Shown: positions 24,962-33,376 of the stretch, piece by piece
Layout: every line of letters starts with the position of its first letter
Position numbering within the stretch: the stretch's first letter is position 1
Assembly: GCF_008123515.1 (NCBI RefSeq)
Contig: NZ_VSSR01000011.1
Coordinates: forward strand, 186,001-250,000
DNA from: Bradyrhizobium cytisi
GTDB lineage: Bacteria > Pseudomonadota > Alphaproteobacteria > Rhizobiales > Xanthobacteraceae
Direction: 5' to 3'
Length of the DNA: 64,000 bases
Translations under genes and position numbers: made by a program
The notes under the pieces: generated by a model
Seen by the model: only the letters and a program-made list of their open reading frames with translations
Database searches by the model: none
What the model was told of the DNA's origin: nothing

Positions 24962-25092
24962 TCATTGATCTGCTGCTCCCGGGGCTCTCCGTCAACACCG
25001 CCCCGACCGACTATCGTGTGGTCAAGGAGTTCCGAATGATGCGTTTCACGGGCGATCGATGGGAGGCGTTCGGACCGATCGTCACCGATTGA
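24952..25092 (+). pseudogene. C-terminal remnant of a branched-chain-type ABC solute-binding protein
   Basis: An open frame without start that ends at TGA 25090-25092. It reads NPVIIDLLLPGLSVNTAPTD and then YRVVKEFRMMRFTGDRWEAF, ending GPIVTD. The LPG-xxVNTxPTDY and MxRFTGDRWE-FGP pattern is what I know as the C-terminus of Peripla_BP_6 (branched-chain amino acid or amide) binding proteins. Only the last ~47 codons remain. The exact 5' limit of the remnant is unclear. Confidence 0.5.
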
Positions 25093-25151
25093 TCCCGCGC
25101 GGCTGCGAGCGATCGCGGTTCGCGCGATGTCCCGGCGATTGCCGCAGTACT

Positions 25152-26141
25152 TCATGCGTCGCTTTCGCGACGAGCCCGCTCTCTTGCGTCTGATGGGGTC
25201 ATGCAGAAGCGGCGGCGGAAGGTGCGCGTGAAATAGGAGAGGTCGCCGAAGCCAACCTTGAAAGCGACGTCGCTGATGGCGCGATTGGAAAAACGGGGAT
25301 CGCTCAGCATCCGGTTGGCTTGGACTAACCGTTGTTCAAGGACATATTCCGTGAACGTGGTGCCTTCGCTCTCGAACAGCTTCTGAATGTAGCGCGGCGT
25401 GACGCTATGGTGCAAAGCGACATAGGTGATCGACAGCTCGCGCCGGCCGAGATTTTCGACAATGTTCGACATGATTGCTCGCAGCCTTGCCGAGCGTATC
25501 CCACGTCCTTCAACGAGAATTGCCGCGTCCTGTGTGGCGCCGAGTGCGGATGCAAGCAGGTCGTGGATATGCGTGACAGCCAGGCGCTGTAACTCGGGGT
25601 CGCAAAGCTTGTCAGCTTCGTTGACAATGCCGAGATAGCTCGTGAGCAGCCGCAGCGCTTCGCTGTGCTTCGAAATCGGACGGACGAGCATTGAACCCGC
25701 CTCGACGACCATCGGCGATATGGCGTCGCGCGGCACCGAGAGGGTCAGAAAGCGACCTCCCGAATGCAAGGTGCAAATGCTTGGTTCGGTCGCCGACATC
25801 AGCAACGCTTCCCCTACTCCTATGGTGGCTTCGCGGCCTCGTTGCGAGATGATGCCCACGCCGTTCGTGACCACGGCAAAGATGAGATTGTCGGTGGATT
25901 TGGTCGCGAGCTCGCGCGTCATGCGGTAGTGCGAGTCCGACCTGTGGCCGGCAGCCACTCCCAATCCCGGAAGCGAGCGCAACGTCACGCCAGCGCGAAA
26001 CGGAGTGTCGTTAATCGGCTTGATGTCGAATTTTGCGATCGTGCGGCCATAGATCTCGCGCCACATCGCCAGACGCCGATGAACCGGAAAGGCGTCGGTC
26101 GAAATGTGCAAGGGCGCGAACGGGACTGGCGCGTCGGTCAT
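25152..26141 (-). CDS. AraC-family transcriptional regulator
   Basis: AraC/XylS regulator, 329 aa from the ATG at 26141 (an in-frame start at 26216 is possible). The N-terminal effector domain (about 10-190) resembles AraC_binding_2 (RRLAMWREIYGRTIAKFDI, LIFAVVTNGVGIISQRGRE). The C-terminal domain has both helix-turn-helix units: ITYVALHHSVTPRYIQKLFE and ISDVAFKVGFGDLSYFTRTF. It lies 100 nt upstream of nothing on its own strand but next to the TOMM operon's end; a link is not shown. Confidence 0.9.
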   Translation of the reverse strand: MTDAPVPFAPLHISTDAFPVHRRLAMWREIYGRTIAKFDIKPINDTPFRAGVTLRSLPGLGVAAGHRSDSHYRMTRELATKSTDNLIFAVVTNGVGIISQRGREATIGVGEALLMSATEPSICTLHSGGRFLTLSVPRDAISPMVVEAGSMLVRPISKHSEALRLLTSYLGIVNEADKLCDPELQRLAVTHIHDLLASALGATQDAAILVEGRGIRSARLRAIMSNIVENLGRRELSITYVALHHSVTPRYIQKLFESEGTTFTEYVLEQRLVQANRMLSDPRFSNRAISDVAFKVGFGDLSYFTRTFRRRFCMTPSDARERARRESDA

Positions 26142-26318
26142 GGCCCTGTTTGTTACATAAGATCGAGCGGGGAGCGAGCCTTCCGAAAGGGCCGTCGGGT
26201 ATTGAGGCGTCACCACCCAGTGTTGCAGGATAGCACCACGCCGCTGGGGAATGACTGCGAGTACGCAGGGGTCCAGACGTCATTCGCTCCAGACCAAGCC
26301 GAGCCTCCGCCGGGGCTG

Positions 26319-27776
26319 CTAGCTTGGGATTGCCGCCTTCCTCCCACGCCCGAGCGCAAACTGCCCGACCGGCCCCTCGACATAAAATTCCAGCCCCGTC
26401 ATTTTTGCGAACAGATCGATATTGCCGGTGCCGATGGCGCAGCCGCCGAGGCCCATGTCGGTGGCGGCCAGGTAGAACGTCTGGATCAGGCAGCCGACGT
26501 TTTTCAGGATCAGCGAATAGGCGATCGAAGAGTATTTCCAGGAGATCCGGCCGAAGCGCGCGGCGATCGTGATCAGGATCTGCGGCGGACCGGATGCTCC
26601 CATCGCAAATTCGGCGGCCATCGAAAGCGCCTGGAGTTGATTGGCGGAGGCGTCGATTGCGACCAGTGCGTGGCCGCCGGCGTCATAGTGATAAAGCCCG
26701 GGCGCAAGGCCCTCGCACTTCGAGACCGTCAGGTACAGCTCCAGCTCATAGGCGCTGCCTGCGCCCGGATACGGTCTCGAGCTGTAGGTGACCTCCGGGC
26801 CGCCGTCGACATCGGCGCCGCTCTTCCATTCCGACAGCACGCGGGCGGTGGCGTCGAGAAACCGCGCGAGCTCGGCGAGCGTGACGGGATGCTGATCGTC
26901 GAAATCCCGTGTCGAGTGGCGCGCGCGTAGCAGTTTTGCGAAGGGCGACGCGGGCTCCGGCGTGGCGAATTTGCCGAGGGAGATTTTCTTGCCGCGCCAG
27001 GGCGGGCGCACGGCAGGCAGCGGCGGAATAGCCCCCGCATGCGCGTACGTGCCGCCAACCGGATTGGCGTGCCGGCCCTCCGTGCTCCGCGCGTGAAACA
27101 CGAGGTCGTGGAAATCCCAGAGAGCGAGGTTGCTGTCGCCGTTTTCCAGGCGAAGGCCGTCTCCGTCTTTCGTGTCGCGCTTGATCAGCATCTCGCTGTC
27201 GAGCAGCAGTCCGAGCAGATCGAGGTTCAGGGAGGCCGTCTGCTTGCGAAGCTTGCTGATCATTTGCGGTTGCGACAGGGCAGCCAGCGTGGCGGCGATG
27301 GCGGGATCGCAAATCCGGAACAGCGCGCCGGCGCGCGGCGATTCCAGCACCATCTCGTTGCCGCGCCGGCGCAAATAAGCATAGCGCGACAACACGATCG
27401 TATCGGCGCTCGATAGCTTGGCGCGTTGCGGCCAGTATCCGGCGATCTGGGGCTCGATGACCACCAGGTCTTGCGCGTCACGGGGAGAGAACAGGCGATA
27501 GTCGAGCAGCCCATGCTGCGCCAACCGCCGCACCAGAGCATGAAGCTGCCGCGCGAGGGTGCTCTTGCCGGCAAGGGAGGTGAGCGGCAGGCCGGCGGCC
27601 AGATGCCCCGCGCGCGCGATTGCCGCGGCGCTGAATTGTCCGAGGCTCACCGAATAATCGCCCGAGACCGCGGCAATGCTTCCGTCGGCCTGCATGTGAA
27701 GCGAGAAGCGGCCGTTCAGCCGGGCGGCGATGATGGGCGCGCTTGTCCTGCTCGGCTTTTTCCGGGGAACGCGCAA
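26319..27776 (-). CDS. SagB-type azoline dehydrogenase (TOMM biosynthesis)
   Basis: FMN-dependent oxidase that turns thiazolines/oxazolines into thiazoles/oxazoles in TOMM natural products, 485 aa. The C-terminal nitroreductase domain (about 270-485) shows LLRARHSTRDFDD, RPYPGAGSAYELELYL, and SSIAYSLILKNVGCLIQTFY followed by AATDMGLGGCAIGTGN, the SagB/McbC hallmark. The N-terminal half (about 1-250) is the poorly conserved leader domain of SagB-like proteins. The start is TTG at 27776, 12 nt after the cyclodehydratase stop; a shorter form from M28 is possible. It is the last gene of the TOMM operon. Confidence 0.9.
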   Translation of the reverse strand: MRVPRKKPSRTSAPIIAARLNGRFSLHMQADGSIAAVSGDYSVSLGQFSAAAIARAGHLAAGLPLTSLAGKSTLARQLHALVRRLAQHGLLDYRLFSPRDAQDLVVIEPQIAGYWPQRAKLSSADTIVLSRYAYLRRRGNEMVLESPRAGALFRICDPAIAATLAALSQPQMISKLRKQTASLNLDLLGLLLDSEMLIKRDTKDGDGLRLENGDSNLALWDFHDLVFHARSTEGRHANPVGGTYAHAGAIPPLPAVRPPWRGKKISLGKFATPEPASPFAKLLRARHSTRDFDDQHPVTLAELARFLDATARVLSEWKSGADVDGGPEVTYSSRPYPGAGSAYELELYLTVSKCEGLAPGLYHYDAGGHALVAIDASANQLQALSMAAEFAMGASGPPQILITIAARFGRISWKYSSIAYSLILKNVGCLIQTFYLAATDMGLGGCAIGTGNIDLFAKMTGLEFYVEGPVGQFALGRGRKAAIPS

Positions 27777-27788
27777 CGAGACCAGCCT

Positions 27789-30029
27789 TCAGGTGTGTGG
27801 CAGGAACGGAGTGAGCTCGCTTTCCAGCCGCGGGCGGTCCAGCAGCCCAAGCTTCACCGGGACGTCGTAAAGCCGGCCGGGCCCGAAGCGGCGATAGAAA
27901 TGCCGCAGGCCCGGAACGAGCACCCTGACGACGGGGACCTCGACATCGGGCCGCGTCTGGTCGAGCACGAGAAAATCATATCCTGCGCGGCCCGCGATCT
28001 CCACGCAGGCATTGACCTGGTCGCGCGTGTTGTCGTGAACTGTGATCCCAGGCGCCGGCGGGAGCAGCGGATTGTCGCTGGGGGTCAGGAACGGATAATC
28101 GTCCAGCCGCAGCGGTGTGACACCGTCAAGCGACGGCTTCTCGCCGCTGCCGCCGCTCATCATCCCGATCGACATGAACTGGGTCAGCTCGGTAAGCGAA
28201 CGCAGCAAGGCGATGCGGCGATCGAAATGCGAGCCGGACCCGAACTCGATGTTCTCGTGTCCGTTCTGCATCCAGTGCATGATCGCAACATAGGAGGGAA
28301 TGCCGAGATCGCTGGTGATGTCGAGCACCCAGAGCCGGCGGCCCGCATCGGCAAACTGGCTCTGGAGATCCCGCACATAGGAATCCTCGAATTGCGAGAG
28401 ATCGAGTTCGGCACGCTGCACGCGGTTGTACCACCAGATCGCGTACGCATCGCGTTCGACCAGTTCGAGGAAACCTTGAACGATGGCCTCCTCGCGGGTG
28501 TTGCCGGCAGCGCATCCGTTCGAATCGGTGTGGAAGCCGCCATAGAAGAAATACAAAAGACCGGTCGGAAGATATTTGAAACGCTTGTCGCGCAACGACC
28601 AGACCGGCGACCACTCGGTTCTGGTCGCGGGATCGAACGGCTCGGGAACCGGATGCGAATCGTCCGGCAGCGGGACATGCCGGTTTTGAAATTGCATATC
28701 GCTGAAGAACTGGACGTCGTTGGGAAGGAGCGCGTCACCGGGAGCGAAATCGGCAAAGCGGCGCGTCGTCCTGATCTCGTCGCCCTGGAAGATGCCGGAA
28801 TAGCGCTCGATCGCCTCCATCAGTGCACTGGCCTCGCCCTGCTCGGCCGTGGAGCCCTTGCCGAAGCTGCCGCCGCTCAGGCCTGACCTGAGCTGGTCGA
28901 CGTTCCAGGCCGGCGCAGAGAAATTGTGGTGCGCAAAAAAATTGGTGTTCATCGGCAGGTCGACCTCGATCCGCTCGAGCCGCGACACCACGCCGGTCAG
29001 CGGGCTGACGTGCTTGCGGAACCGCGCCACGGTCGCTCGCGACGTCACGGTGCGGTATCCGCCGCTGGTCATGACCAGCTTTCTGCCCTCGGCAAGCTCG
29101 ATCGGCGCTGCTGTTCGTCGCGGATTCCTGAGCTTCCTGCTGCCGCAGGTCGCGCATTGCGGGCGCTTCGCGACGTAGTGCTTGGCGATGGCCGCCCCGG
29201 TCAAATCGAAGCTTGCGATGTGATTGGTGAGATCGGTGCGAAATCCGGAGGCGATCGCCTTCGCGATTTCAATAGCAGCGAAATGGATCGCGGTCTCGCC
29301 CACGGTGTCGCTGACCAGCGGCGATATGGCGACCGCCTGCGCCGCTCCGCGGTCCAGAAATCCCTTGATCTCGCGATTGCGGATCATGCGATCATGCAGG
29401 CAGGTCCAGCAGGCGCTCTCGCCCGGCTTGAACACGGGCCCCACCAGCGGAAACGCGCCGGACGGCTGGACCAGCAGCCAGGGCGTCCCGTCGGCGACGC
29501 GTTCGCCGTTCAGTTCGGCGAGCTGCCGTTCGAGGTAGTCGTTCACCAGCGTGATGATGAGCCTGGGCGATCGCCTGGCGATGTGAACCCCGAGCTTGCC
29601 CAACGCCGCGCTCAGTTCGCCCGCGCCTTTGACGTCGATCGATTCGACCCGCACAGGCCAATTGCACAGGTTCTCTTCGGCGACCTCCGGAGGCAGGCCG
29701 AGGCTTGCCCAATAGCCATCAACGGCGCCTGCGTGCGATGCTCCGTTGACGCAGTAGCGGCGCTCCAGCAGCCGCCTGATTGCTTCCTCGATCCCGGTGA
29801 CGGGAAAACTCTTCGAGAGCTGGCGGATGATCTCCGGCGCCGTCTTGCCGTTCTTTCCGATTGCGCTTGCCACGGCGCAATAGAGATCGCCGTGCAGGAA
29901 GAACTTGCGGTTCTCGGAATAGAGACAGACCGCATTGGGAGGAAGCAGATAGGCGGTGAAGTTTGGTGCGAATCGCAAAATGTCCTTGCGGGTCTGCTTC
30001 GCAGCGTTGCTCTTTCGCTTGACTGTCAT
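27789..30029 (-). CDS. Fused E1-like/YcaO cyclodehydratase of a TOMM (azole-modified peptide) system
   Basis: 746-aa fusion that makes azolines from Cys/Ser/Thr of a ribosomal precursor. The N-terminal part (about 15-355) holds the leader-binding region and the E1-like (ocin_ThiF) domain, with four zinc-type cysteines C207, C210 (CWTC) and C292, C295 (CATC). The C-terminal YcaO domain starts near 360; its ATP-binding motifs are SGGSFGKGSTAEQGEASALM with EAIERYSG (about 385-411), GNTREEAIVQGFLELVERDA, and the GSHFDRRIALLRSLTE segment. The C-terminus ends PFLPHT, a proline-containing tail as in many YcaO enzymes. It lies between the precursor gene and the SagB gene. Confidence 0.94.
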   Translation of the reverse strand: MTVKRKSNAAKQTRKDILRFAPNFTAYLLPPNAVCLYSENRKFFLHGDLYCAVASAIGKNGKTAPEIIRQLSKSFPVTGIEEAIRRLLERRYCVNGASHAGAVDGYWASLGLPPEVAEENLCNWPVRVESIDVKGAGELSAALGKLGVHIARRSPRLIITLVNDYLERQLAELNGERVADGTPWLLVQPSGAFPLVGPVFKPGESACWTCLHDRMIRNREIKGFLDRGAAQAVAISPLVSDTVGETAIHFAAIEIAKAIASGFRTDLTNHIASFDLTGAAIAKHYVAKRPQCATCGSRKLRNPRRTAAPIELAEGRKLVMTSGGYRTVTSRATVARFRKHVSPLTGVVSRLERIEVDLPMNTNFFAHHNFSAPAWNVDQLRSGLSGGSFGKGSTAEQGEASALMEAIERYSGIFQGDEIRTTRRFADFAPGDALLPNDVQFFSDMQFQNRHVPLPDDSHPVPEPFDPATRTEWSPVWSLRDKRFKYLPTGLLYFFYGGFHTDSNGCAAGNTREEAIVQGFLELVERDAYAIWWYNRVQRAELDLSQFEDSYVRDLQSQFADAGRRLWVLDITSDLGIPSYVAIMHWMQNGHENIEFGSGSHFDRRIALLRSLTELTQFMSIGMMSGGSGEKPSLDGVTPLRLDDYPFLTPSDNPLLPPAPGITVHDNTRDQVNACVEIAGRAGYDFLVLDQTRPDVEVPVVRVLVPGLRHFYRRFGPGRLYDVPVKLGLLDRPRLESELTPFLPHT

Positions 30030-30208
30030 CGGGTCAGCACGCGGATCCTGTTCCCGTCATGTCCGATTGCCGGCGCACGACGGAGCTTGAAGCGGCCCGA
30101 CTTGTGCGCCGAATTCGACCGGCCTTCTTCGAACAAGTTGGAACACACTCGCTCGCCATCGGCAAGCTGAGGAGCCGGGCGAAACGAATCCTGTGGCGAC
30201 AACAGCAA

Positions 30209-30240
30209 ATTGGCCGGGGTCGTTAGCGAACCCGGCCAAT
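30209..30240 (-). terminator. Hairpin between TOMM precursor and biosynthesis genes (attenuator-like)
   Basis: A perfect 10-bp stem (ATTGGCCGGG at 30209-30218 with CCCGGCCAAT at 30231-30240) and a 12-nt loop, 43 nt downstream of the precursor stop and about 180 nt before the cyclodehydratase start. On the minus strand it is followed by TTTGCTGTTGT, a weak U-rich tract. It may be a partial terminator that gives more precursor than enzyme, as is common in peptide-maturation operons. Confidence 0.6.
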
Positions 30241-30282
30241 GAAATCGCGACCTGTCGATGTCCGGTCAAGAAGCGCCAGCGC

Positions 30283-30738
30283 CTAGCACCAGCGGCAGCG
30301 GCCCCATGATGCGCAGCATCCTGTGCATGCCACCGGCGCAACAACGGCGCAGCCAATGCCAACGCCACAACCGACGCCGCAGCGACAGGCTCTGCAGCCT
30401 GCGCAGCCTCGGCAGCCACCGCAACCTCTGCAACCACCGCATCCTCTGCAGCCGCCGCATCCGCGCGCAAGCAGCACGCCGCTGAGAGTCTTCTCGTCAC
30501 TAGCGAGATGGAAGGTGGCGAGATTGACGTCGGCGAGCTCTTCCTCGCTGAGCGCAGAGAACTGGCCAGGCGAAAAATTCACTCGTTGTTGAGGCTCGTC
30601 CGCCGGCACTGCGGACGCCATCGCGCTTCCCGCCATCGAAAAGGTCAGTCCGGCAAATCCGAGCGCCGGTACTGCAGCTTTGGTCATTCGCTTCTTTTTC
30701 GAAGCTTGCTTCGCTCGCTGCACGGCTGCATCCTCCAT
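30283..30738 (-). CDS. Cysteine-rich TOMM precursor peptide
   Basis: Predicted substrate of the adjacent cyclodehydratase, 151 aa. Residues 1-93 contain no cysteine and form the leader: a basic start (ASKKKRMTK), a signal-peptide-like hydrophobic stretch (about 20-42), then an acidic part (FSALSEEELADVNLATFHLA). Residues 94-151 contain 17 cysteines; from 94 to 118 every third residue is Cys (units CGGCRG, encoded by an 18-nt tandem repeat), followed by a less regular Gly/Cys tail ending RCRWC. The start could be M18 at 30687, which has AGAAGCGA upstream. No close named family is recognised; the repeat pattern recalls heterocycloanthracin-type precursors. Confidence 0.85.
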   Translation of the reverse strand: MEDAAVQRAKQASKKKRMTKAAVPALGFAGLTFSMAGSAMASAVPADEPQQRVNFSPGQFSALSEEELADVNLATFHLASDEKTLSGVLLARGCGGCRGCGGCRGCGGCRGCAGCRACRCGVGCGVGIGCAVVAPVACTGCCASWGRCRWC

Positions 30739-30835
30739 GGTCGGAAGAACGATCTTCTACAATCATCCTACGCCGAGCAATCAAAGCGGGCAAGATTCGC
30801 GTGAACACGAAATGTAATGGCGCTGGTTCAGATTG

Positions 30836-30853
30836 CATTCATCTTCATGAATG
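30836..30853. promoter_or_regulatory. Inverted repeat in the precursor/VOC divergent region
   Basis: CATTCAT-CTTC-ATGAATG, a perfect 7-bp inverted repeat with a 4-nt spacer, about 100 nt from both the precursor start and the divergent VOC-protein start. It is a possible regulator site; no adjacent regulator can be tied to it from sequence alone. Confidence 0.3.
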
Positions 30854-30953
30854 GCATTGCCACAAATTCCTGTCCAAATTCCCTATCGATGACACGGGCT
30901 GCGGCGCATGATGCAGTGCGCAACCGTCTGTCCGCGCGAACGGGGACACTAGC

Positions 30954-31823
30954 TTGGTCGTTCAACTCGGACGCTTTGTTTGGCATGAGCTTCTGACGAC
31001 GGATATGCCGTCGGCGGCTGCTTTTTACGCCGGGGTGGTCGGCTGGGCTGTGAAAGATGTGTCGAGCCCGGAACTGGCTTACACGCTACTGGCTGCAGGC
31101 GACGCTCCGGTCGTCGGGCTGATGGATCTCCCCGAAGAAGGGGTGCGAATGGGAGCAACACCGAGATGGCTCGGCTACGTCGCCGTCGATGACATGGATG
31201 CGCGGGTCGCGCAGATCCGCCGGCTTGGAGGCGCGATCCTCGTCGCGCCGACCGACAGCAACATCGGCCGCATTGCGGTGGTCGCCGATCCGCAAGGAGC
31301 GACGTTTGCGCTGGTCACCGGGCCGACATATGGCCAATCGCAACAGAACGGGTTGGACCAGCCCGGGCGCGTGGGCTGGCACGAGTTGCTGGCTGAAGAC
31401 CGAAGCAAGGTCTTTCCGTTTTACGGCAAGCTTCTCGGCTGGCAACAGGCCTCCACTGAGGCCGACCCGGCAAGCGTGTACGAATTGTTTTCGGCGGCCG
31501 GGCAGACGATCGGCGGCATGCTCACCAAGCTTCCGAGCGTACCGCAGGCGTGTTGGCTTCATTACTTCAATGTCGACGACGTCGGGGTGGCGGCCCGGCG
31601 GGTCGATGCCGGCGGGGGCCGGGTTCTTCAGGAGCCGATCGAGTTGCCCGATGGTTGCTGGATCGTGCGATGTGTCGATCCCCAGGGCGCCCTGTTTGCA
31701 CTGCAGGGGGCGTGGGATCAAAAGGGCATCGCGCGATCCTCCGCCCCGGAGGTCACCTGGTCCGCCAAATGGGGTGACATTGCTTCACAGGGCCGGATGG
31801 TGCTTCACAAGACGAAGCGCTAG
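30954..31823 (+). CDS. VOC-superfamily protein (two glyoxalase-like domains)
   Basis: 289-aa protein with two vicinal-oxygen-chelate domains in tandem (about 8-125 and 135-265). Each begins alike (GRFVWHELLTTDMPSAAAFY and GRVGWHELLAEDRSKVFPFY) and ends in a DPQGA-FAL strand, as in CFP-30B-like proteins. The family includes glyoxalases, dioxygenases and antibiotic-binding resistance proteins. The start is TTG with GGGGAC upstream. It is divergent from the TOMM precursor, so a self-protection role is conceivable but unsupported beyond position. Confidence 0.85.
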   Translation: MVVQLGRFVWHELLTTDMPSAAAFYAGVVGWAVKDVSSPELAYTLLAAGDAPVVGLMDLPEEGVRMGATPRWLGYVAVDDMDARVAQIRRLGGAILVAPTDSNIGRIAVVADPQGATFALVTGPTYGQSQQNGLDQPGRVGWHELLAEDRSKVFPFYGKLLGWQQASTEADPASVYELFSAAGQTIGGMLTKLPSVPQACWLHYFNVDDVGVAARRVDAGGGRVLQEPIELPDGCWIVRCVDPQGALFALQGAWDQKGIARSSAPEVTWSAKWGDIASQGRMVLHKTKR

Positions 31824-31976
31824 GACGAGACGCTTCATCGACCTGGTTGTTTCAGGCGCACTTGGCGGGACCGGAGCCCTGCTTTTCGGATCGCGCCCGC
31901 TTCCTGGCACTCCGCTTGCTCAGCCAGGGCCAAAGCCAGGCCTCAACTGGGGGGCCGTTTCAGGTTGAGGCAAGCG

Positions 31977-32225
31977 ATGCAGGAAGTGTCCCGTTCTGGT
32001 GCAGCTGGAGAGCTCCGGCTTGATGCGTTGATCGCCGATTTGTGGTGGCGTGTCCGGCTGCTCAACACCGACATTCTCGAGGAAGAGGCCCGGGTCGGGG
32101 TGTTCGACGCGCAGCAGCCGACCTATCCGCAGCGCGCGGCGAACCTACGCGCGCGCCGCGACAATCTGGTCTTGACGATCGGCATGCTCGAGCAGCGCGC
32201 CAAATCGACGTCCGAAGCGGCTTGA
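31977..32225 (+). CDS. Small uncharacterised protein
   Basis: 82 aa, no signal peptide or membrane helix; largely helical and charged (LRLDALIADLWWRVRLLNTD, then EEEARVGVFD and an Arg-rich stretch). I do not recognise a family. The ATG at 31977 has GAGGCAAGCG upstream; a TTG at 31965 is in frame. It lies 150 nt after the VOC gene and converges with a LuxR regulator. Coding status is moderately supported by composition. Confidence 0.5.
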   Translation: MQEVSRSGAAGELRLDALIADLWWRVRLLNTDILEEEARVGVFDAQQPTYPQRAANLRARRDNLVLTIGMLEQRAKSTSEAA

Positions 32226-32233
32226 GAGCCGCC

Positions 32234-33376
32234 TCATACCGGAAATATCAGTGATCTCGCGAGCCTGACCAGGTCGACCTGGCGGCGGCAACCTGTCTTT
32301 TCGAACACATGAAGCAAATGGCTCTTCACGGTGGCGACGGACACGCCGAGCAGTCCTGAGATCGCGTCGCGGGTATGGCCCTCGCAGATGAGCTCGAAGA
32401 TGCGAATCTCGGCTGGCGTCAAATCGTAGAGCTGGTTGAGAGCGACGTGAGACATCTGCGGCGGTCCGGAGGCTGACGCCACGAACAGGGCGGCGGCAGC
32501 GCGCTGGATCAGGCCGGCGCGCATGTGACCGCGTCGCAGCGGCAGAACGTGGATGACGAGCGGGTCGCCGCTTCCGCGAAGGATCGGGATGCCAATGCCC
32601 TTCTGGCCAAGTGCCGCCTCGTCCTTCGCGGCCTGCACGATGGCCGATTGCAATGAAGTGGTCGTCGTCGCCGACTGAACCGCGATGCGGCCATGTCGCG
32701 TCAAGATCGGATCGCCGGCCGCGAGCATCGCGGTAGCGACGGCGTTGGTGTGAACGATCTGCGACTCCTCGTCCACCAGGACGACACCGACCGTCAGGGT
32801 CTCCACGGTCTCGGAGAATGCCGCGGCTTCGACCGTCTTCATGTCGAACAGATTGCTGATGGTCACGGCGCGGCGGATGTGAGGTGCGAGCAAGCGTAAT
32901 CCGTTGAGCTGCGCATCGTCGATGGCGCCGGCGGACTCGTGCTGGCTGAAGATCGCGTTGCCGACCATCGTCCCGTCGCGCACGAGGCCGACCGCGACGG
33001 CGTCGAACAGGCCCTTGGGCATGGCCCATTCACGATAATAGCGATTGCCGGAAATGATGTCCTGCCGGACGGCCTGGGATTGAACGATGGGTTCTCCGAG
33101 CGGGTATTGTTGAATGCGCTCGGCGCCGCCCCAGAGTTCGATGATGTCGGGCCCGTAGCCGATCGCATTCTGAGACATCTGGGTCAGGTCGGACCCGGCG
33201 ACGGCATTGACGACGGCCTTCATGTTGGTGAGGCTGGCCACCGAGAGCGCGCCGGTGGCGAAGCCGAACTCGGTGCATACCTCCTCCAGAACTCCGGCCC
33301 ACCGTTCAGGTGCGATCACACAGTCATAGACAGCACCGATGAGATCCGAGAATTTCTCGACTGAAACCCGCTGCAT
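32234..33376 (-). CDS. LuxR-family transcriptional regulator with long sensory domain
   Basis: 380 aa. The C-terminal helix-turn-helix is at about 315-375 (LTPAEIRIFELICEGHTRDA and LLGVSVATVKSHLLHVFEKTG). The long N-terminal region contains a PAS-like segment around 195-240 (ETLTVGVVLVDEESQIVHTN), with an uncharacterised part before it (about 1-180). This arrangement is common in rhizobial orphan LuxR proteins. No autoinducer-binding motif is evident. Target unknown; it ends next to a small unknown gene transcribed toward it. Confidence 0.87.
   Translation of the reverse strand: MQRVSVEKFSDLIGAVYDCVIAPERWAGVLEEVCTEFGFATGALSVASLTNMKAVVNAVAGSDLTQMSQNAIGYGPDIIELWGGAERIQQYPLGEPIVQSQAVRQDIISGNRYYREWAMPKGLFDAVAVGLVRDGTMVGNAIFSQHESAGAIDDAQLNGLRLLAPHIRRAVTISNLFDMKTVEAAAFSETVETLTVGVVLVDEESQIVHTNAVATAMLAAGDPILTRHGRIAVQSATTTTSLQSAIVQAAKDEAALGQKGIGIPILRGSGDPLVIHVLPLRRGHMRAGLIQRAAAALFVASASGPPQMSHVALNQLYDLTPAEIRIFELICEGHTRDAISGLLGVSVATVKSHLLHVFEKTGCRRQVDLVRLARSLIFPV

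Noticed and set aside
30390..30470. Short tandem repeats suggesting a CRISPR or satellite array
   Set aside because: The 18-nt repeats are in frame inside the TOMM precursor and encode its CGGCRG units; no spacers.
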